A stretch of 64,000 bases of DNA from Algoriphagus chordae (lineage in GTDB: Bacteria; Bacteroidota; Bacteroidia; Cytophagales; Cyclobacteriaceae): positions 62,001 to 126,000 of the forward strand of contig NZ_QKZT01000003.1 in assembly GCF_003254055.1 (NCBI RefSeq), written 5' to 3'. Below, in pieces: positions 1-9,820 of the stretch; the first letter of the stretch is position 1, and every line of letters begins with the position of its first letter. The position numbers and the translations under genes are program-made. The notes beneath the pieces were generated by a model. It was not told the DNA's origin, made no database searches, and worked only from the letters and a program-made list of their open reading frames with translations.

Positions 1-1
1 A

Positions 2-400
2 AAGATGATAGGATTGGGATCACAGTATGCCATAGCTTTTCTAGATGGAAAGGGTGAATATTTAGATGGAAATAAAAATTACAGCCTCACTATTCCTGCG
101 AATGTTCCTGCAAAAGATTTTTGGTCGATAGTAATGTATGATCCTCAAACACGGTCGGAGTTGCAAACTAGCCAAGCTTTGCCTAGCATTAGCAGTCAGA
201 GAACGCCACTTGTCGAGAATGAAGATGGGTCGGTGACTTTATATTTTGGAGCCACAAACAATGCCCCCAAAGGAATGGAAGCCAACTGGCTTCAATCTGT
301 GCCTGGCAAAGGGTTTTTCGTAATATTCAGATTATATGGTCCACTAGATCCTTGGTTTGATCAGACATGGCAGCCAGGTGATTTTGAAGAGATAAATTAA
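2..400 (+). CDS. DUF1214 domain protein, C-terminal part
   Basis: Only the end of this gene is in the window; the frame is open to the left edge, so the Met at position 5 is probably internal. The visible 131 residues have the C-terminal DUF1214 pattern: a beta-rich stretch with YSLTIPANVPAKDFWS, then VMYDPQTRS, then a GSVTLYFG strand and an ending with GFFVIFRLYGPLDPWFD. Proteins of the DUF1254/DUF1214 group are often exported and of unknown activity. It is followed directly by a strong terminator, so it is the last gene of its transcript. Family assignment is by motif memory and fairly secure; function is unknown. Confidence 0.8.
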   Translation, partial: KMIGLGSQYAIAFLDGKGEYLDGNKNYSLTIPANVPAKDFWSIVMYDPQTRSELQTSQALPSISSQRTPLVENEDGSVTLYFGATNNAPKGMEANWLQSVPGKGFFVIFRLYGPLDPWFDQTWQPGDFEEIN

Positions 401-443
401 AATCAGAAGGTCAAGAAATAAACTTATTGATTAAGCCAACAAT

Positions 444-481
444 CCCGTCTATGTACTAATACATGGGCGGGTTTTTGTTTT
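444..481 (+). terminator. Rho-independent terminator after the DUF1214 gene
   Basis: An 11-bp stem (444-454 with 461-471, two G-U pairs) closes a 6-base loop and is followed by TTTTTGTTTT. It lies 43 bp after the stop of the DUF1214 gene. Confidence 0.88.
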
Positions 482-904
482 AGTAGACAGCTAACTTTCA
501 TTGTTGTTTTTGCACCACTATTAGCAAACCCAGGTCTTGGAGTTTGTCAGTAGGATTAAGGCCAGAAAGTTGCCTAAAATTCTGTTTTTTGAAATCTCTT
601 CATATGTGGCCATTGGGTTCAAAATTCACAATTCTTAAAATCTCAACAGGCTTTTTTCATTTTGCACCCTGAAAATTTACCGAGTCTGTATTTTTATTTT
701 GCATAATCCAACGATAGCAGTACTTTGATAGAACTATTACAGCTATTCTAATCACCATTAATCTAACCATACACTTTAACCAGGAGGTCAATTGAAATCG
801 AGCATGAGAAAACCTACAGATCGTGGAAAAATAATACATGCCAGGTTCCTTTTGATTGCCCCGATACAAATCGGGGGGATGACCAAAAAAACAATTATTA
901 ACAC
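482..904. other. Gene-free stretch before tldD, with a small hairpin
   Basis: No convincing gene is seen here. The only structure is a 7-bp perfect hairpin, CCCCGAT-ACAA-ATCGGGG at 859-876, 29 bp before the tldD start. Hairpins with this CCCGAT/ATCGGG core occur as dispersed intergenic elements in Bacteroidota, so it may be a repeat or a leader structure. I could not pick out a clear -33/-7 promoter. Confidence 0.5.
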
Positions 905-2548
905 ATGAAAAGAAGAGATTTTATCCACCTTTCCGGAATGGGGCTTGGAGCCCTTGCCACTTCCGGATTAGTCATGATGGGAAATCCTGTCTCGGCTGAG
1001 CAATTGCTTGAGCCGGGAATGGATCCTGCGGCTAAGAAAGTACTTTCTGACATTGCGTTGAATGCCGCCCGATCCAAAGGCGCTACCTACACAGATGTTC
1101 GTATTGGAAGATATTTGCGCCAAAATGTAAGTACACGAGAGAAAAACGTACAAAACATCTCAAATTCTGAGACCTTTGGTGTGGGTATTCGAGTGATTGC
1201 TAATGGCACTTGGGGCTTTTCGGCAACTTCGGATGTTACCCCAGATGGGATCAAGAGTTGCGCAGAGACTGCAGTAGCTATCGCAAAAGCGAATTCTAAA
1301 TTGCAAAAGGAGCCTGTAGTCCTAGCGCCTGAGAGCGGGCACGGAGAGGTGACTTGGAATACCCCTATCAAGAAGAATGCAATGGAAATCCCTGTGAAGG
1401 ACAAAATTGATCTTCTTCTGAAAGTGAATAATTCAGCCATGGAGAATGGCGCTGCCTTCGTCAACTCAGCCTTATTTGTGATCAATGAGCAGAAGTATTT
1501 TGCATCCACAGATGGATCCTATATTGATCAGGATATACATCGTATCTGGCCGACCTTTTCAGTGACTGCTGTGAACAAAGGCGCAGGAGGATTTAGAAGT
1601 CGACAGGCTCTTAGTGCGCCGATGGGTATGGGTTATGAGTACCTGGATGGCCTAGCAGAGGATAAAATCATGAATCCTGCAGGCTTCAATAGTTACCGAA
1701 ATTCCTATGATATGGTAGAGGATGCTATTAATGCCGCCAAGCATTCCAAGGAAAAAATTACTGCAAAATCAGTTATTCCAGGTAAATATGATTTAGTACT
1801 GGATCCAGATCACTTGGGTCTTACTATTCATGAATCCGTAGGACACCCGCTGGAACTGGATAGAGTGTTGGGTTATGAGGCAAATTATGCTGGAACCAGC
1901 TTTGCTACTTTGGATAAATGGAAATCAGGAGATTTCAAATATGGATCTGATAAGGTAAATATCGTCGCTGATAAGACGCAGCCTTTTTCTCTAGGGAATA
2001 CAGGGTATGACGATGAAGGAGTGAAGTGTAAAGAATGGGATTTGATCAAAAATGGTATTCTGGTAAACTATCAGGCAATACGGGATCAAGTGAAAATCTT
2101 AGGGGAGAATGAGTCCAACGGTTGTGCATTTGCCGACAATTGGAGTTCTGTTCAGTTTCAGCGTATGCCTAATGTTTCATTGAAGCCTGGTACAGAGAAA
2201 TTGAGTTCAGCGGAAATGATCAAAAACGTGGAGAAAGGTATTTATATCCTTGGTCGAGGATCTTATTCCATTGATCAGCAGCGTTACAACTTCCAGTTTG
2301 GAGGTCAGTTGTTCTACGAAATCAAGGATGGAGAAATTACGGGTATGCTCGAAGATGTAGCTTACCAATCCAATACCCAGGAGTTTTGGAATTCTTGTAC
2401 GCAGATTTGCGACAAAGATGACTACAAGTTCTTTGGGTCATTCAATGACGGCAAAGGTCAACCTTCACAATCATCAGCAGTTTCTCATGGCAGTTCCACT
2501 ACCCGTTTTGACGGAGTGAACGTGATCAATACGGGAAGAAACATTTAA
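905..2548 (+). CDS. tldD: Tat-exported TldD-type metallopeptidase
   Basis: This 547-residue protein belongs to the TldD/PmbA family of peptidases, whose TldD subunit carries the zinc site. The motif HESVGH (HExxxH) is at residues 309-314. The N-terminus MKRRDFIHLSGMGLG is a twin-arginine signal followed by a hydrophobic stretch, so the protein is probably folded in the cytoplasm and exported. The E. coli TldD/TldE complex is cytoplasmic and degrades unfolded peptides and processes modified peptides, so an exported version implies a different, periplasmic substrate. The partner tldE gene starts 17 bp downstream. Family is certain; substrate unknown. Confidence 0.93.
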   Translation: MKRRDFIHLSGMGLGALATSGLVMMGNPVSAEQLLEPGMDPAAKKVLSDIALNAARSKGATYTDVRIGRYLRQNVSTREKNVQNISNSETFGVGIRVIANGTWGFSATSDVTPDGIKSCAETAVAIAKANSKLQKEPVVLAPESGHGEVTWNTPIKKNAMEIPVKDKIDLLLKVNNSAMENGAAFVNSALFVINEQKYFASTDGSYIDQDIHRIWPTFSVTAVNKGAGGFRSRQALSAPMGMGYEYLDGLAEDKIMNPAGFNSYRNSYDMVEDAINAAKHSKEKITAKSVIPGKYDLVLDPDHLGLTIHESVGHPLELDRVLGYEANYAGTSFATLDKWKSGDFKYGSDKVNIVADKTQPFSLGNTGYDDEGVKCKEWDLIKNGILVNYQAIRDQVKILGENESNGCAFADNWSSVQFQRMPNVSLKPGTEKLSSAEMIKNVEKGIYILGRGSYSIDQQRYNFQFGGQLFYEIKDGEITGMLEDVAYQSNTQEFWNSCTQICDKDDYKFFGSFNDGKGQPSQSSAVSHGSSTTRFDGVNVINTGRNI

Positions 2549-2564
2549 CCTCAACGCGGACATT

Positions 2565-3902
2565 ATGGCCATATTAACTAAAGAAGAAGCAAAGAAAATT
2601 ATAGACAAGGTACTTTCCTATTCCAAGGCGGACGAGATGGAAGTATCTATTTTCGGAGGAAAAACTGGTAACATTCGTTATGCCAGAAATACAGTCAACA
2701 CAAGTGGAGAGACAAATGAGATACGTTTGTCTGTAAATTCAGTATTTGGTAAAAAAGTAGGATCATCATCTACCAATGAGCTGGATGATGCCTCTCTGAA
2801 AAAGGTGGTAGCACGTGCGGAAGAAATCGCAATGCTTGCTCCTGAGAATCCAGAGTACATGCCAATGTTAGGTCCTCAGGTTTATCCTGAAACGGCTACT
2901 TTCAGTTCTTCTACCGATAAGATCACCCCTGAATTCCGTGCGAATTTAGCTTCGGACAGTATTCAGGTGAGTGGTGGAGGAAATCTTACTGCAGCAGGTT
3001 ATCTAGAGGATTTCTCAGGATTTACAGCTATGGGGAATAGTAAGGGGCAATTTGGGTACAATACCAGTACCTCTGTAGATTTCTCAATTACGGTAAGAAC
3101 ATCCGATGGAACAGGGTCTGGATATGCAATACGAGACTTCAATGATGTCAATCTTCTGAATTCAAAGGAGGTGACAAGTATAGCTATGCAGAAAGCACAG
3201 GCATCTGCAAACGCGCAGGCAATAGAGCCAGGCAAATACACGGTTATTCTTGAGCCTACTGCTGCAGGAGATCTATTGGGATTGCTTACGAGAGGTTTTG
3301 ATGCTCGTAGTGCAGACGAAGGCAGAAGCTATATGAGTAAGAAGGGTGGAGGTACGCGGATTGGAGAGAAATTATTCGATGAGCGGGTTACTATCATTTC
3401 AGATCCCTTCAATACGGAAATTCCAACATCTCCTTGGGATGGAGATGGTTTGCCAAAGCAAAAAACTACCTGGGTAGAAAATGGCGTAGTGAAAAACCTA
3501 GCTTATTCTCGCTATTGGGCAGAAAAGCAGGGGGTAAAACCACTTTCCAGTGCTGGGGGAAGAGGATTTGGTGGTGGCGGATATATTTTCTCCGGAGGAG
3601 ATGAGTCCATTGCAGATATGATTAAAAGCACCGAAAGAGGCGTGCTAGTTACCAGATTTTGGTATATCAGAGCTGTAGATCCTCAGACCTTGCTATTTAC
3701 TGGATTGACTAGAGATGGTACTTTCTACATAGAAAATGGTCAGATCAAATTCCCGGTTAAAAACTTCCGTTTCAATGAGAGCCCGATTATTATGTTGAAC
3801 AACATAGAAGCTATGGGTAAGCCTCAGCGAGTAGGAGGAAGCCTGATCCCACCTATGAAGATCAGAGACTTTACCTTCACCAGCTTATCTGACGCAGTTT
3901 AA
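2565..3902 (+). CDS. TldE/PmbA-type partner of TldD
   Basis: This 445-residue protein matches the TldE (PmbA) half of the family. It has the same N-terminal fold as TldD (ARNTVNTSGETNEIRLSV) and a C-terminal domain ending in NNIEAMGKPQRVGGSLIPPMKIRDFTF, but it lacks the HExxxH zinc motif, as expected for the non-catalytic subunit. It has no signal peptide of its own. If TldD leaves through the Tat system, this protein may be carried with it as a folded heterodimer; that is inference. The gene follows tldD by 17 bp and is followed by a hairpin, so the two form a two-gene operon. Confidence 0.9.
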   Translation: MAILTKEEAKKIIDKVLSYSKADEMEVSIFGGKTGNIRYARNTVNTSGETNEIRLSVNSVFGKKVGSSSTNELDDASLKKVVARAEEIAMLAPENPEYMPMLGPQVYPETATFSSSTDKITPEFRANLASDSIQVSGGGNLTAAGYLEDFSGFTAMGNSKGQFGYNTSTSVDFSITVRTSDGTGSGYAIRDFNDVNLLNSKEVTSIAMQKAQASANAQAIEPGKYTVILEPTAAGDLLGLLTRGFDARSADEGRSYMSKKGGGTRIGEKLFDERVTIISDPFNTEIPTSPWDGDGLPKQKTTWVENGVVKNLAYSRYWAEKQGVKPLSSAGGRGFGGGGYIFSGGDESIADMIKSTERGVLVTRFWYIRAVDPQTLLFTGLTRDGTFYIENGQIKFPVKNFRFNESPIIMLNNIEAMGKPQRVGGSLIPPMKIRDFTFTSLSDAV

Positions 3903-3924
3903 ATAAGTATTCAGTGATCAGTAG

Positions 3925-3958
3925 CAGTTTGCAGTCCTAGCTTGACTGCAAACTGTTT
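3925..3958 (+). terminator. Long hairpin after tldE, probable terminator
   Basis: A perfect 12-bp stem, CAGTTTGCAGTC (3925-3936) with GACTGCAAACTG (3944-3955), has a 7-base loop and only three T after it. It ends 51 bp before the next operon. The short T tract makes intrinsic termination uncertain. Confidence 0.5.
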
Positions 3959-4008
3959 ACTGACTACTCCCTGCGAAGTACCTTGCAAACTGAACACTAA
4001 TCCTTAAA

Positions 4009-4626
4009 ATGCAACCTTTCTTTTTCACTAGAATCAAATACAATTCCGGCAATTGGGATACAGATCAGCGTATGCCTGTCAACTTGCTCAATTCGCTGGT
4101 GGAATACACAACCATTCCAGTGGATGAGAAAGAAAAAATAGTAGAGTTAAGTAGCAAGGAGATTTTCAAAAGTCCTTTTTGCTATATCAGTGGACATAAG
4201 TTGGTGGAGTTTTCGTCTGAAGAGCGACAGAATTTCAAGACTTATGTGAACAACGGAGGTTTCGTCTTTGCTGATGATTGCAATCATGACATAGATGGGC
4301 TTTTCGCAAAATCCTTTGAGGCCGAGATGGCCAAGACTTTTGGAGAAGATGCGCTCCAAAAAATACCCAATAACCACCCCATATATTCCTCTTTTTTTGA
4401 ATTTGAAGATGGGCCTCCAGCTACATCATTTGAACTCAATGGTTGGGGAGATGATCTGATTCATGATTACTTGAAGGCGATTGTTGTAAATGGAAGAATA
4501 GGAGTTCTTTATAGCAACAAAGATTACGGCTGTGAGTGGGATTATGACTTCAGAAATAAACGATTCTTAAAGGTTGATAATACCAAGTTTGGTGTCAACA
4601 TAGTGGTTTATGCATTAACACAATGA
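4009..4626 (+). CDS. DUF4159 family protein
   Basis: This 205-residue protein has the DUF4159 pattern: FTRIKYNSGNWDTD near the N-terminus, FKTYVNNGGFVFADDC (a Rossmann-like, glutamine-amidotransferase-like core) in the middle and GVNIVVYALTQ at the end. It has no signal peptide and no membrane segment. DUF4159 proteins are typically encoded with MoxR ATPases and BatA-type proteins, and here the gene begins such an operon, overlapping the MoxR start by 4 bp. The biochemical role is unknown. Confidence 0.85.
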   Translation: MQPFFFTRIKYNSGNWDTDQRMPVNLLNSLVEYTTIPVDEKEKIVELSSKEIFKSPFCYISGHKLVEFSSEERQNFKTYVNNGGFVFADDCNHDIDGLFAKSFEAEMAKTFGEDALQKIPNNHPIYSSFFEFEDGPPATSFELNGWGDDLIHDYLKAIVVNGRIGVLYSNKDYGCEWDYDFRNKRFLKVDNTKFGVNIVVYALTQ

Positions 4627-5627
4627 TTTTGGAAAAAACAGATTTAGCAGCCTATAAAGAGCTAGTGGATAAAATCCCCTTGCTCAAGAAAGAAATAGCA
4701 AAGGTGATCGTCGGTCAGGAGTCTGTGATCGAAGAAATCATCATCACTTTACTAGCTGGTGGACATTGTTTGCTAGAGGGAGTACCAGGATTGGCAAAAA
4801 CGCTGATGGTGAATTCCCTTTCTCAGGGAATGGATATGAACTTTAAGCGAATTCAATTCACTCCCGATTTGATGCCTGGGGATATCCTAGGAACAGAAAT
4901 CTTAGAAGAGGACCATGTGACAGGTAAGAAGTTCTTTCAGTTCAATCGTGGGCCGATCTTCGCTAATATGGTTTTGGCTGATGAGATCAACAGAACTCCT
5001 TCCAAAACCCAAGCTGCCTTGCTAGAAGCTATGCAAGAGAAGGTGGTCACTTATGGCGGGCAGCATCATCCGCTACCAGATCCTTTTTTGATTATCGCTA
5101 CCCAAAATCCAATTGAGCAGTCTGGAACCTATCCGCTGCCAGAAGCACAACTAGATCGCTTTCTTTTATACATCAAATTGGGTTATCCTTCAGAGAGGGA
5201 GGAGTTGGAAGTGCTGGAAAAAACTACAGGAACTTACAAGGGCAAACCTGAGGTAGTCTTCAGCGGTACAAATGTGAAGACTTTGCAGAAGCTCACAAGA
5301 GAAGTACATATAGATTCTAATTTGCTTGCCCATGTCAATAAGTTAATTCGAGCTACAAGGCCTGATCATTCAGAAATACAGTCGGTTATAGATTACGTAG
5401 AGTGGGGTGCAGGCACCCGTGCTGGACAGGCTTTGATTCTTTGTGCCAAAGCTAGGGCGCTGGTGAAAGGACGCTTTGCGGTCACGCCTGAAGATATCAA
5501 GACACTGGCTTATCCCGTCTTGAGACATAGACTATCTCTACACTTCAGAGCAGAAGCTGAGAACGTACAGCCTGACGCTATCATTACCAAAATCCTTGAA
5601 GCATTACCAATCCATGCAAGCAAGTAA
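4623..5627 (+). CDS. MoxR family AAA+ ATPase
   Basis: This 334-residue AAA+ ATPase has Walker A GVPGLAKT at 53-60, Walker B MVLADEINR around 116-124 and the sensor segment IIATQNPIEQSGTYPLPEAQLDRF. MoxR ATPases act as chaperone-like remodelling factors, usually with von Willebrand factor A proteins encoded next door. The following DUF58 gene overlaps it by 14 bp. The ATG overlaps the end of the DUF4159 gene (ATGA), supporting this start. Confidence 0.93.
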   Translation: MILEKTDLAAYKELVDKIPLLKKEIAKVIVGQESVIEEIIITLLAGGHCLLEGVPGLAKTLMVNSLSQGMDMNFKRIQFTPDLMPGDILGTEILEEDHVTGKKFFQFNRGPIFANMVLADEINRTPSKTQAALLEAMQEKVVTYGGQHHPLPDPFLIIATQNPIEQSGTYPLPEAQLDRFLLYIKLGYPSEREELEVLEKTTGTYKGKPEVVFSGTNVKTLQKLTREVHIDSNLLAHVNKLIRATRPDHSEIQSVIDYVEWGAGTRAGQALILCAKARALVKGRFAVTPEDIKTLAYPVLRHRLSLHFRAEAENVQPDAIITKILEALPIHASK

Positions 5628-6483
5628 CCTGGAGATTATCAAACTCAAAAACCTAAAGTTGGCTGCTAAAATCATCAGCGAACAACTCAAGCATGGGGTA
5701 CACCTAGGCAAGCGCGTGGGCGTCGGTTCTGAGTTTGAGCAGTACAGGTATTATGAGCCGGGTGATGATCCCAAGAGGATTGACTGGAAGTACTTTTCCC
5801 GATCCGGTAAGCATATGATCAAGGAATCACAGACAGAAAGCCATTTGCATGTCCGTATGATGCTGGATCTCTCTGGATCGATGAATTACGAAGAGGAGGG
5901 GATCAAACGCCTTGATTACGCTAAAAACCTTATCGCCTCACTTTCTTTCCTAGCACATCAGCAAGGGGATTCTTTGACCTATTTCACTTTTCAGGATGGA
6001 AAAATCGAGCAGAAGGTATCGGCATCCCCGAAGTCATTCCAACGCATATTGTATTACTTGGAATCCGAAACAGCAGCAGGAACCTGGCCGACCTTAAAAC
6101 AGGATTTTCCTGTTTTGAAAAGCAAGCAACGGGAATTGATTATTCTGGTATCTGATTTTTTGCAAAAGGATAGGGAATGGCTCGACCTAGTGGAGCAAAT
6201 GAGGCATCCCAAAAAAGAGATTGTGCTGTTTCAGATACTGGGAAAACAAGAAGAAAAATTTGATCTAAAAGGCAATTTTAATTTTCATGATTTGGAATCT
6301 GATCGTACCATTATTCTGGATGGAAAAGCGATAGAAAAAAGCTATAACGATTCTATAAATACTTATTTATCAAATTTTAAGAAGTCTTTACTTCTACCTC
6401 AAGTTCATCTATTTCAAGTTCGATTGACAGATTCAATCGCTGGAGTAATCAGTAAGTTCCTCGCAGAAAGATCCCTATCCTGA
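5614..6483 (+). CDS. DUF58 / vWA-type protein partner of MoxR
   Basis: This 289-residue protein carries the DUF58 signature YYEPGDDPKRIDWK at about residues 46-59 and a vWA metal-site motif DLSGS (85-89). I chose the ATG at 5614; the frame is open 18 bp further to a TTG, but that would lengthen the overlap with the MoxR gene. DUF58 proteins are the usual MoxR partners and bind peptides or membrane substrates through the vWA fold. The stop overlaps the next start (TGATG), consistent with translational coupling. Confidence 0.9.
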   Translation: MQASNLEIIKLKNLKLAAKIISEQLKHGVHLGKRVGVGSEFEQYRYYEPGDDPKRIDWKYFSRSGKHMIKESQTESHLHVRMMLDLSGSMNYEEEGIKRLDYAKNLIASLSFLAHQQGDSLTYFTFQDGKIEQKVSASPKSFQRILYYLESETAAGTWPTLKQDFPVLKSKQRELIILVSDFLQKDREWLDLVEQMRHPKKEIVLFQILGKQEEKFDLKGNFNFHDLESDRTIILDGKAIEKSYNDSINTYLSNFKKSLLLPQVHLFQVRLTDSIAGVISKFLAERSLS

Positions 6484-7655
6484 TGCAGTTTCTCCAACCC
6501 ATTTTGCTTTGGGGATTGCTTGGAATATGCATCCCAATCCTTATTCATCTTTGGCGGGGAAAGAAAGGTCAAGTCATGTATTGGGCGGCCATGCACTGGC
6601 TTTCCACACAGGAAAGCTCAGTGGCTAAAGGGGTTCGATTGGAAAACATCTTGGTGCTACTACTAAGGATACTAATGCTAGTCTTGCTGGTGTTTCTGCT
6701 AAGTCAGGTCTTTATTCCATCGCTAAGCAAGGTCTCTGAGGAGAGAATTATTCATCTGGTACAGCCGAGTATTCAGATTAGCCAAGAGTATAAATTCGAA
6801 TTGCAGCAGGCCTTGGAAAAGGACGAGGAACTGTATTGGGCTGATGAGAATCTCACAGAAATTGAAGACTTAGATGAGTTAAATCTAGCAGGAAGAACTG
6901 AAGATATTCAAGCGGCACTTAACCAAATTCCTTATGAGGCTACCCAGCTTAATTTGTATTTGAGCAACTCTCAAAACAACATAGGGTCTAAGAATTACCT
7001 CAGTAAAATCAAACCAAGACTTTTTTTGGGCTCAGCTGACTTGAAGAATTCATCACCACAGGTTATATCAATTGATGGAATCAAAACGATGGAGTTGAAT
7101 CAAAATGGCCTTTTAGATTCCATTGCAGATGATCAATCGAGTGCTGATGGGATTAATTTGGAGGAGCGTGATTTCGCTTTCTATATGGGTAATGTATCCA
7201 CATCTGAGCGTCTATTCATCAAGGCTTCACTCGAGGCTATCCAAGATGTCTACGGATTTGATTTTGTTGAAAATGAAGAGCTGGATGAGGCTAAGCTAGT
7301 TTTTGATCATGAACTTCCAAAAGGGAAAGACAGCGAAAAGCTCTACATTATCTCGAATAATTTCACTTTCTCAGAGCAAGCAAATTTGGTTTCTTTTTCG
7401 GATGAACTGGACTTTGAGCATTCTGAATTAGTACAAACAGGGAAATTACCTGAAGTTATTTTAGAGAGATTCCTAGCCTATTCTGGGCTTGAGCAGCAAG
7501 ATGTGAAGTTGAGCCAAACTCAGCTTGAAAGTAGATTTTTGGTAGATAAGCCCAAAAACCAAAACAAAAAGGCAAATCTCAATTTGATACTCATAGGATT
7601 ATTTTTGCTCTGTTATGCCGCAGAGCGTTACTTCGCAAATAAACAAGCGATATGA
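6483..7655 (+). CDS. BatA-like membrane protein
   Basis: This 390-residue protein starts with the BatA N-terminal domain: MQFLQPILLWGLLGICIPILIHLW forms the first membrane helix, followed by KGQVMYWAAMHWL and a second helix at about 58-80. A third helix lies at the C-terminus (about 367-383). The central soluble part has no recognisable vWA metal site, so this is BatA-like rather than a full BatA. It overlaps its neighbours by 1 and 4 bp and probably anchors the MoxR/DUF58 machinery at the inner membrane; that role is inferred from context. Confidence 0.8.
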   Translation: MQFLQPILLWGLLGICIPILIHLWRGKKGQVMYWAAMHWLSTQESSVAKGVRLENILVLLLRILMLVLLVFLLSQVFIPSLSKVSEERIIHLVQPSIQISQEYKFELQQALEKDEELYWADENLTEIEDLDELNLAGRTEDIQAALNQIPYEATQLNLYLSNSQNNIGSKNYLSKIKPRLFLGSADLKNSSPQVISIDGIKTMELNQNGLLDSIADDQSSADGINLEERDFAFYMGNVSTSERLFIKASLEAIQDVYGFDFVENEELDEAKLVFDHELPKGKDSEKLYIISNNFTFSEQANLVSFSDELDFEHSELVQTGKLPEVILERFLAYSGLEQQDVKLSQTQLESRFLVDKPKNQNKKANLNLILIGLFLLCYAAERYFANKQAI

Positions 7656-9820
7656 GTACCATTGAAAGCTATATCGCCAAAATTGAGCTACAGTTGCGTG
7701 TGCAAACTGGCTTGAAGGCTTTATTGATAAGTTTATCGCTGCTGGTATTTGGATATATTTTCACCTCTGCCCCTGCAGCAATCATAGTTCTAACTGTCCT
7801 TGGGTTTTTCGTTGCTGGATACTACTTGGGCTTATTTGTGAGACAGCGGCAAAAAGCTATTCAGATTCTTCATGAGCGATTTCCAGACTTGGAATTCAGT
7901 TTAGAACTCCTTGAGAAAGCGGACAAAAATATAGCAGAACAACTTCAGTGGGAGCGAGTGAATGCTAATTTTAAGGGTGGGGAAGTCCAACTTTGGTACA
8001 AGAATATCTGGCCATTTTTGACCGCATTACTTATTATGTCTGGAGTTTATGGACTGTCACAATTGAACCTTTCAGAAAGAAAGCCTGCTCAGATTCAGGC
8101 TAAAATGGAAGATAAGGTAGATGCTATTCCAGTAATAAATCTACCTGTGGAGATGAGTACAGTTGAAGTTTCCATCAAGCCTCCAGCCTATACAGCTTTA
8201 CCAAATATCATTCAATCAGAACTTTCGATAAAGACTATTATTAGATCTGATATTGAATGGCTTGTGAGCATGAGTAATATTGAAGATGCCTCATTGGAAT
8301 TGATTAATTCGAATGGTAAAAGTCTGCCTTTTTCTAAATCAGGAGAAAAATTTATTCTTAAGGACAAGGTTATAGGCTCTGGTATTTATGCACTTCGGGC
8401 GATAAAAGATCAGAAGGTTGTTTACGAATCTGATTATTTTCCACTGGAGGCAATTGACGATTTTGCGCCCCTGATCCAGCCAAGCGAAAAGGAGCTTTAT
8501 AAATACCACTTCATCAAGGATCCACAAGTCATGGAGGTGAAAGCCAAGGTGTCTGATGATTTCAAAGTGATGGAAGTTTACTTGGTCGCTACATTGGCTA
8601 GAGGCTCTGGTGAGAATGTCAAGTTTCGAGAGAATCGCATTGCTATACCCTCACAGAATTTCAAATCCAAAGAGCTATCTGTTGCTCTGGATTTGAATGC
8701 ATTTGATTTCAAGCCTGGCGATGAGTTGTATTACTACTGGGCAGCTAGGGATAATCGTTCTCCTGAACCTAATTTCTCTCGCTCTGATACTTATTTCCTC
8801 AACTATGTGGATTCTTCAGGGATTCAGGAGGAGGAATTAATTGGGATGGCGATCCATGTCATGCCCGAGTATTTCCGTAGCCAGCGGCAGATTATAATCG
8901 ATACAGAAAGCCTTATTGCTGCCCAGAAGAGTAAGTCTGAGAATGAATTCAATTCTGCTTCCAATCTAATCGGTAGCGATCAGAAGCTGCTTCGGATGCG
9001 CTATGGTCAATACCTTGGTGAGGAGAATTCAGAAACTAATAACGGCTCGGAGCCAGTGGATTTCCTAGCGGGTCACGATCATGATCATGCCCATGAAGCC
9101 GGTCATGTCCACTTAGTAGATGAGCCTGAAAAGGTTAAATCAGATAGCAGCGCTCAAAAAGTTGTGTCAAATGACCTTGAGGATGGAATGGGAGGGCTTA
9201 TGAGTGCATTTCTCAATAAAAGTCAGACCACTACACAAACTAATCTAAATGAGAATTCCTCGATGAACCTGCTCAAACTTGCCTTAGAGCAGATGTGGGA
9301 ATCTGAGTTGCACCTTCGGCTTTTTGAACCAGAAAAAGCGCTACCCTTTCAGGAAAAGGCGCTGGAATATCTGAAAACTGTTCAGCAGAAGTCAAGAGTG
9401 TATGTAAAGCGATCTGGTTTTGATCCGCCGCCGATCAAGGAAGGAGAAAAGCGCTTGACGGGTGATCTGGATAAATTGAAAAATCAGATTGAAATCGAGC
9501 AAATAGCATTGACAAGGAACTTGGCTCCTCTAGCTGCTCAGGTACTTGGCTTACTGCCAAAGGCTCAACTTTCGGCTGTTGATAAAGCAGCAGTGCAAAA
9601 ACTAGGCGAACTCTGGACTACACGCATGAATTATTCCGGAATTCAGGATTGGTCCGTTTTACTTAGACTGCAAGAGTTGAATGCTGGCAAAATTACAGAG
9701 GAGGGCAAGAGTGAATTGTTTCAGAAACTATATCCTCTGACAGCCCAAACTGAGGGTGTGAATGCCTCCTCACTCAAACAAAAAGAATTAGAAAAAGCCT
9801 TTTGGAACAAGTTGCAATGA
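7652..9820 (+). CDS. Large membrane protein of the MoxR operon, DUF4175-like
   Basis: This 722-residue protein has two N-terminal membrane helices close together (about 23-42 and 45-62) and a third near 118-138, then a long soluble part with beta-sandwich-like repeats and a helical C-terminus. The layout resembles DUF4175 proteins of MoxR clusters, but I am not sure of the family. A histidine-rich run, GHDHDHAHEAGHVH at about residues 473-487, could bind metal. It overlaps the previous gene by 4 bp and the next by 4 bp. Confidence 0.65.
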   Translation: MSTIESYIAKIELQLRVQTGLKALLISLSLLVFGYIFTSAPAAIIVLTVLGFFVAGYYLGLFVRQRQKAIQILHERFPDLEFSLELLEKADKNIAEQLQWERVNANFKGGEVQLWYKNIWPFLTALLIMSGVYGLSQLNLSERKPAQIQAKMEDKVDAIPVINLPVEMSTVEVSIKPPAYTALPNIIQSELSIKTIIRSDIEWLVSMSNIEDASLELINSNGKSLPFSKSGEKFILKDKVIGSGIYALRAIKDQKVVYESDYFPLEAIDDFAPLIQPSEKELYKYHFIKDPQVMEVKAKVSDDFKVMEVYLVATLARGSGENVKFRENRIAIPSQNFKSKELSVALDLNAFDFKPGDELYYYWAARDNRSPEPNFSRSDTYFLNYVDSSGIQEEELIGMAIHVMPEYFRSQRQIIIDTESLIAAQKSKSENEFNSASNLIGSDQKLLRMRYGQYLGEENSETNNGSEPVDFLAGHDHDHAHEAGHVHLVDEPEKVKSDSSAQKVVSNDLEDGMGGLMSAFLNKSQTTTQTNLNENSSMNLLKLALEQMWESELHLRLFEPEKALPFQEKALEYLKTVQQKSRVYVKRSGFDPPPIKEGEKRLTGDLDKLKNQIEIEQIALTRNLAPLAAQVLGLLPKAQLSAVDKAAVQKLGELWTTRMNYSGIQDWSVLLRLQELNAGKITEEGKSELFQKLYPLTAQTEGVNASSLKQKELEKAFWNKLQ

